From IMG/VR virus record IMGVR_UViG_3300012927_000008, positions 1 to 52,425 of that record: DNA of 52,425 nt, one strand, 5' to 3'. Source of the DNA: a virus. The position numbers and the translations under genes are program-made. A model generated the notes under the pieces. It saw only the letters and a list, made by a program, of their open reading frames with translations, did not search any database and was not told the DNA's origin. Below, one piece after another: positions 8,123 to 17,076 of this stretch. Each line of letters starts with the position of its first letter. The stretch's first letter is position 1.

Positions 8123-9229
8123 TTAAAGGCCAGTGAAACCTTGAGCGTTGAAATAAACAGCGCCCGTGATAGAGGCCGTCAGAGTTACGACTTCCATTAA
8201 TGTGTTAGCGGTGCCTTTAAGTGGCACTGGAAAAACCACAGATTCACCGCCAGTAATGCCACCCGTTCCGATCTTACCACGCCATAGTACCGTGCCGGCA
8301 GCACCATCACGAACAGCGATCTCGGTCGCGGCACCAAGCGCATCGGAGAATATCTGAACGCCGGTTATGTAGTTACGAAGCGAGCCCCCGGCAGCGGATG
8401 CGATTGTCACCGCCGTCGTTGTGTTGCTGATACCACCCGATGCTGCTGCGTATTGCCAGCGGCTACTCGTCAACGCGAGTTGAGTAACAACCCCGCTGGC
8501 ATTGCCTGGCATGGGCTGGCCAGCGCCAGCACTGTCCAAAACATAATTGTATGAATAGACAAATGGAGCGTTTTTAGTACTGCCTGTTCCAGAAGCCCAA
8601 GAAGTGCCTGTAGAAACCCCTGCGCTGCCTATGGATAGCTGTACTGCGATTGGATTGGATAAAGACTGCTCACCCGCAGCAAGTCCCTTGAGAGGGACCG
8701 GATTGGTAATGGTCGCCAATGTACCGGATGCTTGAAGGGGCGATCCAAGAGCCGTGATGATCGTCGATTGATTGGCAGCGGTGGCAGCACCCGAAGGCAA
8801 TGGCAGTGCGCCACCGGCTTGGTATGGCGAACCGAGCGCAGTCAGCAACGAATCCTGCTTGGCAGACGTGGAGGCGCCGGACGGAAGGGGAAGGGCCCCG
8901 CCCGCCTGATATGGACTGCCCAGCGTCGTGTTGATCGTAACCAGCCGGCCGTTGACGGTATTGACACCGGGAGATGCGCCCGTGCCGAGGTCGATGATCG
9001 AGCCTAGCGCGTAGCTGTTCGCCGCAGCTGTGACGGCACCCCCGCCGCCTCCACCACCACCAGCCGCCACATAGGCACCAGTCTCATCGACAAGGATCGA
9101 TGGCACGGCGCCTTTGATCAGCCCCGCCTGATCACGGATTACCGGCACCACGACGGTCTGTTGAGCGGCAAGCGAACTAGCCGCCATCAGAAGAAATGCG
9201 AGAAGCCCAAACTTGGATCGAAACGTCAT
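8123..9229 (-). CDS. fibre-like protein with apparent Sec signal peptide and repeats
   Basis: A 368-residue product. It starts MTFRSKFGLLAFLLMAASSLAAQQ, a textbook signal peptide, which is odd for a virion protein. After a poly-Gly stretch come three copies of a block ending GSPYQAGGALPLPSGA or a variant, separated by AKQDSLLTAL or ANQSTIITAL heptads. The C-terminal half is a beta-rich domain (NAQGFTGL end). It is a structural fibre-family protein by context; export of the product is only suggested by the N-terminus. Confidence 0.65.
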   Translation of the reverse strand: MTFRSKFGLLAFLLMAASSLAAQQTVVVPVIRDQAGLIKGAVPSILVDETGAYVAAGGGGGGGGAVTAAANSYALGSIIDLGTGASPGVNTVNGRLVTINTTLGSPYQAGGALPLPSGASTSAKQDSLLTALGSPYQAGGALPLPSGAATAANQSTIITALGSPLQASGTLATITNPVPLKGLAAGEQSLSNPIAVQLSIGSAGVSTGTSWASGTGSTKNAPFVYSYNYVLDSAGAGQPMPGNASGVVTQLALTSSRWQYAAASGGISNTTTAVTIASAAGGSLRNYITGVQIFSDALGAATEIAVRDGAAGTVLWRGKIGTGGITGGESVVFPVPLKGTANTLMEVVTLTASITGAVYFNAQGFTGL

Positions 9230-9258
9230 GGATAATCTCCAAATTCGGGCGAAGGCGA

Positions 9259-9450
9259 TTAGCTGCTGGCGGTGCCTTCGGAGGCATTATACTGCGCATC
9301 CGCCTGCGCGTTGGCATCGTCCAGCATCTTCTGAAGCGTTGCCTGATCGCTGGTCCCGAATGCGGCCTTCACCTCATTGAAGAGCGCGATAAAGGCCGGG
9401 GTTTCGGTGCCCGCCAGTTGCAGGATGGCGAGGATGGCGGCGAGGTCCAT
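9259..9450 (-). CDS. hypothetical small protein, 63 aa
   Basis: The ATG at 9450 is preferred over the upstream start at 9483 because AGGGGAA precedes it at normal spacing. The product MDLAAILAILQLAG ... EGTASS is helical and Ala-rich. It lies in the lysis region just after a lipoprotein gene. No family was recognised. Confidence 0.6.
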   Translation of the reverse strand: MDLAAILAILQLAGTETPAFIALFNEVKAAFGTSDQATLQKMLDDANAQADAQYNASEGTASS

Positions 9451-9451
9451 G

Positions 9452-9775
9452 TCAATTCCCCTTGATGGCGTAGATGGCCGCAATCGCGATGGCGAGGTTC
9501 GCGGTTGCAGTCGCGATATCGGCCGTCGTGCCAGCGGTCTGCGCGGCCCGCAGCGCCGTCAGGGCGAGATAGGCCTTGCGGTTGAGATCGTGATAGGTGA
9601 CGGCGTCGAGCTTGCCGAGCGTGACCAGATCCTGCCCCGCCTTGGAGGCCGCGATATAAGAGTTATCCCATCCGATCACGACCTGCATGCTCGTGGTCTT
9701 GATGCTGCCGGTGGTCTGGCAGGCCCCCAGCGAGAGGGCGACGGTGATCGGGATGCAGGATTTCAGGAGCCGCAT
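9452..9775 (-). CDS. lipoprotein of the lysis region
   Basis: A 107-residue product. MRLLKSCIPITVALSLGACQTTGSIK has a clear lipobox (LGAC, Cys19). The mature part is helical and rich in Ala and Thr, with an AIYAIKGN end. It follows the lysozyme and holin genes, so it may be an outer-membrane spanin-type component or a superinfection-exclusion lipoprotein. Neither role is shown by the sequence itself. Confidence 0.7.
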   Translation of the reverse strand: MRLLKSCIPITVALSLGACQTTGSIKTTSMQVVIGWDNSYIAASKAGQDLVTLGKLDAVTYHDLNRKAYLALTALRAAQTAGTTADIATATANLAIAIAAIYAIKGN

Positions 9776-9784
9776 GGTATTTTC

Positions 9785-10090
9785 CTATTTCGGGGTCACG
9801 ACCGCGACACTGTTGGGTGCCTCTTCCGCGATCGTGACGATAGTTGCCTTGTCCTTGCGGGCCTTCCACTGGCGGTAGGCGAAGGTGCCGATCGTGATGC
9901 AGGCTGCAACGAAGGGCACGGCAGCGTTGCTCTGAAGCCAGTCGATCGCGCCGGCCAGATCATGCTTCGAGAGATATCCCAACAGCGCCGTTCCGCCCGA
10001 GAGCAGAATCGCGACATCGCGCAGGCCCGTATAGACCTGCGACGTGACGGGCGAGGGATTGATCTGGATAGGACCGGAATCAGCCATCAT
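9785..10090 (-). CDS. holin candidate
   Basis: A 101-residue product with two hydrophobic segments (DVAILLSGGTALLGYL and AAVPFVAACITIGTFAY). A basic QWKARKDK follows, then a charged tail. This matches the small phage holin families found beside lysozymes, in the style of the Pam3 holin. It overlaps the lysozyme stop (ATGA), consistent with a lysis cassette. The role is to permeabilise the inner membrane and release the endolysin. Confidence 0.75.
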   Translation of the reverse strand: MMADSGPIQINPSPVTSQVYTGLRDVAILLSGGTALLGYLSKHDLAGAIDWLQSNAAVPFVAACITIGTFAYRQWKARKDKATIVTIAEEAPNSVAVVTPK

Positions 10091-10650
10091 GCCACCCCCA
10101 AGATTTGCTTCAGCGTCGGAATGACATCAACCATCGTGCCCCCCACTGGTTTGTAGCTGGGCGCGCTTGCGGTGAAGACCCTCGTCCGCAAGTCGCTCGG
10201 CCACACACCGTCAAAAAACAAGTCCCGCTCACGTGTGGCGCGGTTCACTTCAGCCCCGTGATCCGTCCACTGCATATAGAGCGTTTTAGCGGACTTGAGG
10301 TCTCCCGACAAGAACGCCTCCACCCACTTGGCATGGCCCTCCTGTGCGGGTCCGTTGCGCCAGCTAAAGGACAGTGCGGCGGCCAGTTGGTTCTCTGTCA
10401 GGACGTGTCCGGGGAAGGCCGCGAGGGTTGGCGGCAGGAATGTCCGGCGCATCATGTCGATGGTGGCGATCAGGCATGTCCGCAGTGTCTGGGGCTTGTC
10501 CTTATAGAGCGCCTTCACGTCCACGCCGCTCGTTTGGGCGATTCCTCCTGCCCACGTCCAATAGCCGGCTGAATCCAAATATGCTGATAATCCAATGGCT
10601 TCCTCTGTCAAAACAAAAGCAATGACGCGAGGCGTGAGGATCATAGTCAT
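10087..10650 (-). CDS. endolysin, GH24-type lysozyme
   Basis: A 187-residue product. EEAIGLSAYLDSAGYWTWAGG, near residue 16, holds the Glu - Asp - Thr pattern of phage GH24 muramidases (E-x8-D-x5-T). LAAALSFSWRNGP matches the downstream QxxALxSFxxNxG region. The predicted action is hydrolysis of the MurNAc-GlcNAc bond. There is no signal peptide, so release would depend on the holin encoded next. The start overlaps the upstream fibre stop (ATGA). Confidence 0.82.
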   Translation of the reverse strand: MTMILTPRVIAFVLTEEAIGLSAYLDSAGYWTWAGGIAQTSGVDVKALYKDKPQTLRTCLIATIDMMRRTFLPPTLAAFPGHVLTENQLAAALSFSWRNGPAQEGHAKWVEAFLSGDLKSAKTLYMQWTDHGAEVNRATRERDLFFDGVWPSDLRTRVFTASAPSYKPVGGTMVDVIPTLKQILGVA

Positions 10651-11900
10651 GCATATTCTCGCACGATCACGATGCCGTTTGCCCCGGTTCCGCCAGCCTG
10701 CGCTGTCGCAGAATTCTGTCCGACTGCACCGCTGGCGCCGCCGCCTGGGCCCTGACCATTCTGGCCGTTCGCTGTTCCAGCAATCGCTGGGCCTCCGCCG
10801 CCAAGTGTGGAGTTGCCGCCCGAACCGCTGACGAGATTGGTTGAACCAAAGGCAATCGCCGATCCGCCGGCTCCGCCGATACTATTGAAGATAGAGCCTC
10901 CGCTTGCTGTCCCACCCCCGCCACCAAGTTGCGTTGATGCAATGGCGGCAGCATTGGCGAAAGAACCGCCTGCGCCACCATTGGCCGCTACAGAGCCAAA
11001 GGACGTTGCGGAGCCCGCACTGCCATTCGCAGCGCCCGTGCCGCCTGCACCGCCAGCCCCGATCGTCACGGCCACGCTGCTGAAGCCCGTGGTGAGGCGC
11101 GAGACGGAAGTGCCACCCGCGCCGCCGCCGCCGGCTGCTGCGAACTGGCTGGCCGACATAGCCGCAGACCCGCCGCCGCCGCCGCCGCCGCCCACTGCTG
11201 TGACCTCGATCGAGGTGGTGCCGGCCGTGGGTGTGTAGGTTCCGGAACTCGTGAATACGCGCAGCGCGATCAGACCACCGCTTGGACCGGCGGCACTCAG
11301 TAGCTCAAAGTTTGTCCCATCCCAGACGACCTCGAATATCTGGCTCGCTGGCAATTTCCCAGCCGGGATCGCGGCCCCGTTGATCGTCACGGCATGGACG
11401 CCAAGACCATTCACGTTGATCGTATATGCCCCCGTGTTTGCGGCACCTCCCTTGAAGATGCGGATCGGGGATAGAAGCAGTGAGGATAATCCCGCCGGCA
11501 CAGGTGCTAGCGTGACCACGCCCGCATTGGCGGTCCCACTATCGGTCGCGGAATTGCCAAACTGGGACTGGATATCCGTGATGGATGCAACGCCATTATA
11601 CCACGCCGCCGTGGGATAGTTGGCGAATGTATCCCCCACCGCCCACGCCTGCGCGGTCGTGCCTTCGCGGCCTCGCACAACCGTCATGGTATCGCCGGAA
11701 CGTGCTGTGCAATATACGATCTCATTCGGCGTACCAGTCGTACTGCCGGCCGCCCATAGGGTTGCGCTGAAGAACTGGCCGCCAGTCGGATTGGGGAATT
11801 CACTGCCGGTGCCGCTCGCGACCGTGATGGTGGTCGTGCCCGATGATGCGGACGAACCTAGCGTCGTAGTGGCGTTATTGGAGAACTGTTCAGTGCTCAT
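10647..11900 (-). CDS. tail fibre/tip protein with glycine-rich domain
   Basis: A 417-residue product. The N-terminal 130 residues (TTTITVASGTGSEFPNPTGGQFFSATLW ... MTVVRGREGTTAQAWAVGD) are typical of the virion-attachment part of phage fibres. From about residue 225 a Gly-rich region with poly-Gly runs (GGGGGGGGS, GGAGGTS) forms a polyglycine-helix-like tip, ending IVIVREYA. Such tips act as adhesins in some phages. It lies between the baseplate and lysis genes. Confidence 0.78.
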   Translation of the reverse strand: MSTEQFSNNATTTLGSSASSGTTTITVASGTGSEFPNPTGGQFFSATLWAAGSTTGTPNEIVYCTARSGDTMTVVRGREGTTAQAWAVGDTFANYPTAAWYNGVASITDIQSQFGNSATDSGTANAGVVTLAPVPAGLSSLLLSPIRIFKGGAANTGAYTINVNGLGVHAVTINGAAIPAGKLPASQIFEVVWDGTNFELLSAAGPSGGLIALRVFTSSGTYTPTAGTTSIEVTAVGGGGGGGGSAAMSASQFAAAGGGGAGGTSVSRLTTGFSSVAVTIGAGGAGGTGAANGSAGSATSFGSVAANGGAGGSFANAAAIASTQLGGGGGTASGGSIFNSIGGAGGSAIAFGSTNLVSGSGGNSTLGGGGPAIAGTANGQNGQGPGGGASGAVGQNSATAQAGGTGANGIVIVREYA

Positions 11901-11915
11901 GATTGCCTCGCTTGG

Positions 11916-12569
11916 TCACACCAACGTGATCGTGAAAATTATCTGGGTAGGCAGCTCTATTGCGCCGGTTTCGACGGCGGCCTTGAATATTTGCGATGAT
12001 GTGGAAGTGGGCAAAGTTACCGTCCACGCCTTGAATCCGGTCGGCGCAAACGAAATATCGAATGTCGTATCGTTGACGACATTCGTGCCATTGACGCCAT
12101 TCAGGAAGCGGTTGATCCGACGCTTGAGCCATCGCGGCGTGAAGGTCTTGCCGTCACCTTTATAGAAGGCCCATGTCATAACCCGCCTGAAGGTATCATC
12201 ATTCGTCGCCGTGAAGGTCTCGGGCAGGCCCGGCCGATAGCCATTGACCTGAAGGGCGTTGACCGGAAAACTATTGACCGGCCCTTCAGGGGGACTGCCG
12301 ATGCTGGTGGGAAGCCCCGGACGGATGATCCCATAGAGGCCAGCCGCCACCCAATCGAGCAGCGGACCCTGCACGGGATCGGTCGTGTAGATGGGCAGAT
12401 TCAGGGCATTGAACCAGTCCACATAGGCCTGCGCATAGATGTTGTAGGCGGTGAAGAATGCCGAAACTTCGTCGTCATATTGGTATGTCGTGTACGGATA
12501 CGAGGGAATCACGTTCTGGATCGACGTAGGGCCGGTGGGCGGCCAAACGGTGGTGATTCCGGCGGTCAT
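11916..12569 (-). CDS. baseplate/tail protein (P2 gpI position)
   Basis: A 217-residue product directly after the baseplate J gene, overlapping its stop (ATGA). It contains aromatic-rich DEVSAFFTAYNIYAQAYVDWFNALNLPIYT, GPLLDWVAAGLYG and TFTPRWLKRRINRFLNG. This is the pattern of the protein that follows J in DUF3383-sheath phages and links the baseplate to fibres. The family assignment rests mainly on position. Confidence 0.7.
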   Translation of the reverse strand: MTAGITTVWPPTGPTSIQNVIPSYPYTTYQYDDEVSAFFTAYNIYAQAYVDWFNALNLPIYTTDPVQGPLLDWVAAGLYGIIRPGLPTSIGSPPEGPVNSFPVNALQVNGYRPGLPETFTATNDDTFRRVMTWAFYKGDGKTFTPRWLKRRINRFLNGVNGTNVVNDTTFDISFAPTGFKAWTVTLPTSTSSQIFKAAVETGAIELPTQIIFTITLV

Positions 12570-14005
12570 ATCTGTGTGATCGTCACGGCGCTGGCCGTGA
12601 TGTTGAACGAGCTTTCGGGATCACCATGAATAAGCGATGTGCCCGCATCCGGCGCCGTCGAGACGCCGTTGATGCTGATGGTCCAATCCAGCGCACTAAT
12701 CAGCGAGGCATTGCCGCCGAACAGCGCCAGCACAGCCTGGATGAAGACTGCATCCATGGCGAGCAGATTGATGGGCGCCCCGACCGGAATGGCATTGACA
12801 TAGTTGACCAACGCTACCGTACCGAGCTGCGATACCGCCGTGTCGGAAACGAAGTTCGGGCTGATGCTGTTCCACGCAAGCTGGATGATGACCGTCTGGC
12901 TCGGCGGGTTCACGTAGGGGATCGTGTAGGTATCAGGATAATCGCTCAGACTCACCGAGATATTGCGGGCGTTGGGGGTAACGATGCCGCCCGAGGTATA
13001 GGTTCCGAAGCCCGTGGTATCGACACCGAAGCTGAAATGTCTCTCATCGATCACCGTGACCGTGTAGGGACCGCCATTAGCCGCCGTCATGCCCAGCACG
13101 CCCGCGATATGGACATTGGTCTGGCCGGTCACGAGGCCGTGGTTGAGGTTGGTCGCCACAACACCCGGATTGGCTTTCGTGATCGCGGTAATGCCGATGG
13201 TCGATCCCACCAGCGTCGAGATATCGAGGCCGCTGCTGTAGATGGCATTCGCGATAGCGTAGGGATCGCCGCCGCCGCAGATCACTTCCCAGCCGCCGCC
13301 ATTGATCTGACGGACGGATATCAGGCGCGGCTGCACACCCGGAATGCGGGATAACAGCGTCTTGGCCATGCTGGCATTGCCTTGACCCGAGACCAGACCG
13401 GCCTGCAACACCTGTGCGGCATATTGCTCCTGCGTCTGCGGGCCGGCGCTCGGAGTGCCCACCTGCGGGTTCGTGACCGTCAGCGTGATGCCGGGACGGA
13501 TGCTCGATATGATCGTCGTGACACTATTGGCTGGGACGGCAAAGCTGCCAGATAGGGTGGCGACACAGAATAGGGGAGCGGAATTGCCGTCCGTTTCGAT
13601 TACGCCTCCATCTTGGACTGCATATTGGTTCGTCCCATCGGACACCAGATAACCGATAGGTATTTGCACACCTGGGGTATTGGATGAGAATACCACGAAC
13701 ACAGATGTGTTGGCCGTTAGACCCGGCTGAACACCATAGATATTGCCAAGTTCTTGAAGGACATATGGATTGGCCGCGAAGGGCGTGAGCGAGTTGATGG
13801 TCTCAACGGCGGCGCTATCGATCAGCGCAATGGCATAGGTGGCCGTGCTGGCGAGATCCTCGATGAGACCGGCGGGCAAAATTGTATATCCCGGCACAAG
13901 TGCGGCCACGGTCGTAATTAAATTCGACCATAGTGTAACAGGTGGCGTCTGCTGCGCCCCCGTTGCCCCAACCGTGATTCCGATCGTGATCGTTGGATCA
14001 GCCAT
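12566..14005 (-). CDS. baseplate J-like wedge protein with inserted FCCH-type domain
   Basis: A 479-residue product. The N-terminal half (YVLQELGNIYGV, GVQIPIGYLVSDGTNQYAVQ, GPQTQEQYAAQVLQAGLVSGQGNASMAKTLLSRIPGV) is a baseplate J wedge. Around residues 275-345 it carries ITAITKANPGVVATNLNHGL ... HFSFGVDTTGFGTYTSGGIV, a small beta domain of the FCCH type seen as a mobile insert in phage structural proteins. The J fold resumes afterwards. It acts in baseplate wedges that trigger sheath contraction. Confidence 0.85.
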   Translation of the reverse strand: MADPTITIGITVGATGAQQTPPVTLWSNLITTVAALVPGYTILPAGLIEDLASTATYAIALIDSAAVETINSLTPFAANPYVLQELGNIYGVQPGLTANTSVFVVFSSNTPGVQIPIGYLVSDGTNQYAVQDGGVIETDGNSAPLFCVATLSGSFAVPANSVTTIISSIRPGITLTVTNPQVGTPSAGPQTQEQYAAQVLQAGLVSGQGNASMAKTLLSRIPGVQPRLISVRQINGGGWEVICGGGDPYAIANAIYSSGLDISTLVGSTIGITAITKANPGVVATNLNHGLVTGQTNVHIAGVLGMTAANGGPYTVTVIDERHFSFGVDTTGFGTYTSGGIVTPNARNISVSLSDYPDTYTIPYVNPPSQTVIIQLAWNSISPNFVSDTAVSQLGTVALVNYVNAIPVGAPINLLAMDAVFIQAVLALFGGNASLISALDWTISINGVSTAPDAGTSLIHGDPESSFNITASAVTITQI

Positions 14006-14011
14006 TTTTGT

Positions 14012-14443
14012 TCATATCGGTACTGGATCCATTAAAATGCTCCCTGGGTTCGCCGTCGCGTTAATGGCATATTTCGGTTCGGTTGCCGATAGCTTGGTGA
14101 CGATCAGCGCGATGAAGTAGGCGGCGAATAGCTGTTGGGTCACGGTCACATAATAATCCGGCAACACCTGCGTCACCACGCTCTGCTGAGCCGGGATGCC
14201 ATAATTACCGAACATGGGACTTTCATTCAGGCCGAGCTGCAGCACCTGCGCCAACGTGGTGAGCCACACAGCATCATTATAGCCGTTCGCGTCAGTCGAG
14301 ACCTCAACCCAAACATAATCCTCCGGGCTGTTGCCGATGGGGCTCAGGCCAATCTCAAAGGACCCGATCGCACTGCTGTACGGGTTGTTTGAGCCTTTCG
14401 GTACGCGCCCCCAGGTCCTAATGGCGTGTCTCCCCCATCTCAA
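14012..14443 (-). CDS. baseplate protein (gp25/W position)
   Basis: A 143-residue product. The TTG start at 14443 overlaps the upstream stop (TTGA); no better start lies within the frame. RTWGRVPKG, DAVWLTTLAQVLQLGLNESPMFGNYGIPAQQSVV and PDYYVTVTQQLFAAYF are characteristic of the small baseplate protein encoded just before J in DUF3383-type myophages. It probably attaches the wedge to the sheath initiator. Confidence 0.7.
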   Translation of the reverse strand: MRWGRHAIRTWGRVPKGSNNPYSSAIGSFEIGLSPIGNSPEDYVWVEVSTDANGYNDAVWLTTLAQVLQLGLNESPMFGNYGIPAQQSVVTQVLPDYYVTVTQQLFAAYFIALIVTKLSATEPKYAINATANPGSILMDPVPI

Positions 14444-15000
14444 TCCGCCAATCCAAGGAGGATGATATAGGATCGCATCGCATTCGCCAATGTGATCACT
14501 GTAGGCAGATCCGTGGCGGCGGGAGGCAGCGTGGCTTTCGATACTTTGGGTGCACCGAAAAAGCCAAGTTTGTCTGGTGTGGCCGTAATGTTGCGATAGA
14601 TCGTATAGGCTTCGGGATCAAGGAACTCCTCATCGGCGTGGCCGAGCCAGAAAAACGTCATGGCGGAGAGATTGCCGACTGTATCCTGAAGGTTCGGGGT
14701 GCCGCCACCTAGGCCCGTCAATGCGCCGGTTCGCAACCCAGCCGACAGCGCCACGCCCTTATCCCCGACCTGGATCGGCAACTGCACATAGGGGTCTTTG
14801 CTGACCGGCATCTTGATCTGGGGGAGCGTAAAAGGTGTGGTCGCGACCTCGAAGTTCACCAGCACGATGCCGGGCGAGATAACCTGCGCGACCGTGCAGG
14901 GCAGGCCCTTGCCGAGCATCTGCGTGGCATCGCGCGCCTTTGCGGCACCGAATTTATTAAGGCTCTGAGCGAGCGGAGTCTTTTGTTCATTGCTGCTCAC
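14440..15000 (-). CDS. membrane-puncturing baseplate spike, Gp138-like N-terminal domain
   Basis: A 186-residue product. The GTG at 15000 overlaps the previous stop (GTGA), so the longer frame reaching 15129 is not needed. GLPCTVAQVISPGIVLVNFEVATTPFTLPQIKMPV ... PIQVGDKGVALSAG matches the OB-like N-terminal domain of Gp138/gpV-type spikes. The protein ends without an obvious long beta-helical needle. It sits between the hub and the wedge genes. Confidence 0.75.
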   Translation of the reverse strand: MSSNEQKTPLAQSLNKFGAAKARDATQMLGKGLPCTVAQVISPGIVLVNFEVATTPFTLPQIKMPVSKDPYVQLPIQVGDKGVALSAGLRTGALTGLGGGTPNLQDTVGNLSAMTFFWLGHADEEFLDPEAYTIYRNITATPDKLGFFGAPKVSKATLPPAATDLPTVITLANAMRSYIILLGLAD

Positions 15001-16037
15001 GCCGATGAATTTTCCACAGAGGTAGCGGCCGGCGAGGCGCCATTGCTGAACGCCTGAAAGGTGCTGATCCAGCTCTGTGCATCGGGTGCGCGTGAGTTGC
15101 CGACGTGACGCATGTAGCGGACTGTCCAATTGCCCGCGAAGGTATTCTTAGCTCGCGCGTTGCTCTGGCTTTGCTGGCCGGTCACGGCTTGTAGACCGGC
15201 CAGTTGTGGAAGCGTGATGATCGATCCCACCTGCAAATCGGAGCGCATCACAGTGCTGAAGGAGATCGTGAAGGCGTCCAGCCACGTCACCTGTCCGACC
15301 AGGTCCTGTTCCGCGATCGTTATGCCGGGCGCCGTACTCGCCGCCGTGCTGTCGAAAACCTTCAAGGTGTCATTGGCGAGCGTGATACTGACGCCCGAAT
15401 AATCACCGCCGAGGATGTCCTGGCTCACGCCTTTCACATAGGCGGAGAATTGCTCGATCGTCTGATAGACCCCATGTTCATCCTGCGTCAGCACGAGGTT
15501 GGGACTGATGTTGACGCTGACCTTGTATTTCTTGTCCTGATAGGCCGTCTGCAAAACCTGCGTCACTACATCGCCCAGCTTCTGACCCTGCTTCCACGTG
15601 AAGGCCAGATTGGCTGGCTGTGACTGTGTGGCGCCCCCATCGGTGATGACCACAAAGTCCAATGTCTGATTGACGCCCTGCCAATTGCCAAATGCCTGAT
15701 AAATCTGGCCCTTGAGCAACAGTCCCGATTGGGATGCCGCTGCCGTGGCGAGAGGAAGACCGGCTTGCATACCGCCATAGACGCTAATCGGCGCGCCATT
15801 GAAATCCGAAGCCTGTCCGATCTGGGCCTTGGCTGGCCCCCAGATGCGCACGAAGGCCTGACCAGACGGGGCATCGAAAGCCACGACAGGGATATCGAAC
15901 TCAACCATCTGGGCACCGAGATCCGCCTTGCCGTTGACGAGATTGGTCCATGTCGCACCAGCATTATTGCTCGGGCTTGATCCGCCGATCGGTGTGGCCA
16001 CTTCTGGCCCTACGGTGATGCGATAGAAGCGTGACAT
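14997..16037 (-). CDS. baseplate hub protein (gp27-like)
   Basis: A 346-residue product. The N-terminal half (ADLGAQMVEFDIPVVAFDAPSGQAFVRIWG ... GLLLKGQIYQAFG) and the C-terminal half (TWLDAFTISFSTVMRSDLQVGSIITLPQL) resemble the two tail-tube-like beta barrels of hub proteins. Its position between the plug and spike genes supports this. It would form the trimeric hub that carries the spike. Confidence 0.72.
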   Translation of the reverse strand: MSRFYRITVGPEVATPIGGSSPSNNAGATWTNLVNGKADLGAQMVEFDIPVVAFDAPSGQAFVRIWGPAKAQIGQASDFNGAPISVYGGMQAGLPLATAAASQSGLLLKGQIYQAFGNWQGVNQTLDFVVITDGGATQSQPANLAFTWKQGQKLGDVVTQVLQTAYQDKKYKVSVNISPNLVLTQDEHGVYQTIEQFSAYVKGVSQDILGGDYSGVSITLANDTLKVFDSTAASTAPGITIAEQDLVGQVTWLDAFTISFSTVMRSDLQVGSIITLPQLAGLQAVTGQQSQSNARAKNTFAGNWTVRYMRHVGNSRAPDAQSWISTFQAFSNGASPAATSVENSSA

Positions 16038-16309
16038 CAGGGCGCAACGATGAAGTTATTGGAATCGGCCCTGAAGATCATTGTGCTGGTGGTGAAATAT
16101 CCCTTGATCAGGTCAATATCATAATCCGGCGGACTCCCGCGCAGAGGCTTCTGAAGCACCAGCGTTCCACCCAACGTATAGACATTAACCACCCAGCGCT
16201 GCCCGAACAGGTTCCAGGTCACGATGACATTATATTGCTGGCCATCCAGCGTCGGCAGGAAGCTGAAGTTCTGATTGATCGTCGGGGTGAATTGGGTGAG
16301 TGTCGCCAT
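16037..16309 (-). CDS. baseplate plug protein (Pam3 gp18-like)
   Basis: A 90-residue product. The ATG at 16309 starts MATLTQFTPTINQNFSFLPTLDGQQYNVIVTWNLFGQRW. The QxxxxxLDGxxYxxxxxWNxxxxxW pattern and the PLRGSPPDYDIDLIKGYF end are typical of the plug family described in cyanophage Pam3. A longer upstream extension of the frame overlaps the neighbouring gene and is rejected. It probably plugs the central tube channel. Confidence 0.75.
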   Translation of the reverse strand: MATLTQFTPTINQNFSFLPTLDGQQYNVIVTWNLFGQRWVVNVYTLGGTLVLQKPLRGSPPDYDIDLIKGYFTTSTMIFRADSNNFIVAP

Positions 16310-16310
16310 C

Positions 16311-17075
16311 TCAATTCCCCGGCGTAATCGGACTGACCGATGACAGATTGGTGGTGCCGATCGGTGTGGTAGTGGAGGCAACATTCGATCCCTGCGGACC
16401 ACTGGCTGCTGGCACGGTATTCTGGACGATGTTGGAAGATGGACTCGATATGCCGGTCTGGATAGGCTTGGATCCCGGCGGATCGCCAGCATTCTGGGTC
16501 TGCCCGGAAATCTTGGACATCACCTGATTCTGTGCCGCCTGTGCCGCCGCGAGCGTGATCAGGGGCTGTTCGAAATTCCAGATCCAACGTTCTTGCGGCT
16601 GAGAACCCGTGCCTTCCTCTGATCCATCTACCAAGGTTACGAGCAGGCATCCCTGATAGATGTAGCTCGGGGTCGAAACATTGTAATAGCCGCCCTGCGC
16701 GGTGTGGCTGTCCAGCGTGCCCTTGAGCGCCGTCATGATGGACTGCCGCTGGCTAAAAGTAATCTCGTCATTGGCCGGCACCAGCATTTCGAGGCTGACC
16801 CGCAACGGATTAGTGATGATCGCATTCGCAGCCACGCTCTGATTGGCGAGCGGATAATGAGCCGTTTCATTGTCCATGAGAGTACCGCCGCCCAGCACTC
16901 GGAAATGTCCAAAGGTATCGGCAATCTGAGCCGCATCCGAGCTGCTGAGGACGCCTGCCGAATAGTTCCTGGAATCCAGCAATGACACAATGGGCAGCAT
17001 GCCCGTGCCGGCAATGCCGCCAACCAAGATGATGGGCGAGACCTCATAGCTGAGTTGGAAATCACTGCGTGCCAT
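16311..17075 (-). CDS. baseplate or tail tube-associated protein
   Basis: A 254-residue product starting at ATG 17075 (MARSDFQLSYEVSPIILVGG), two bases after the tape measure stop. It contains the mostly beta-stranded QLSYEVSPIILVGGIAG and YYNVSTPSYIYQGCLLVTL. The C-terminal 80 residues are low-complexity Ser/Thr/Pro/Gln. In Pam3-like phages this position codes a baseplate hub adaptor. The name rests on synteny. Confidence 0.65.
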   Translation of the reverse strand: MARSDFQLSYEVSPIILVGGIAGTGMLPIVSLLDSRNYSAGVLSSSDAAQIADTFGHFRVLGGGTLMDNETAHYPLANQSVAANAIITNPLRVSLEMLVPANDEITFSQRQSIMTALKGTLDSHTAQGGYYNVSTPSYIYQGCLLVTLVDGSEEGTGSQPQERWIWNFEQPLITLAAAQAAQNQVMSKISGQTQNAGDPPGSKPIQTGISSPSSNIVQNTVPAASGPQGSNVASTTTPIGTTNLSSVSPITPGN

Positions 17076-17076
17076 A

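Noticed and set aside
14998-15129. Extension of the baseplate spike gene upstream to 15129
   Set aside because: The extra 43 codons overlap the well-supported hub gene in another frame; the GTGA-coupled start at 15000 is sufficient.
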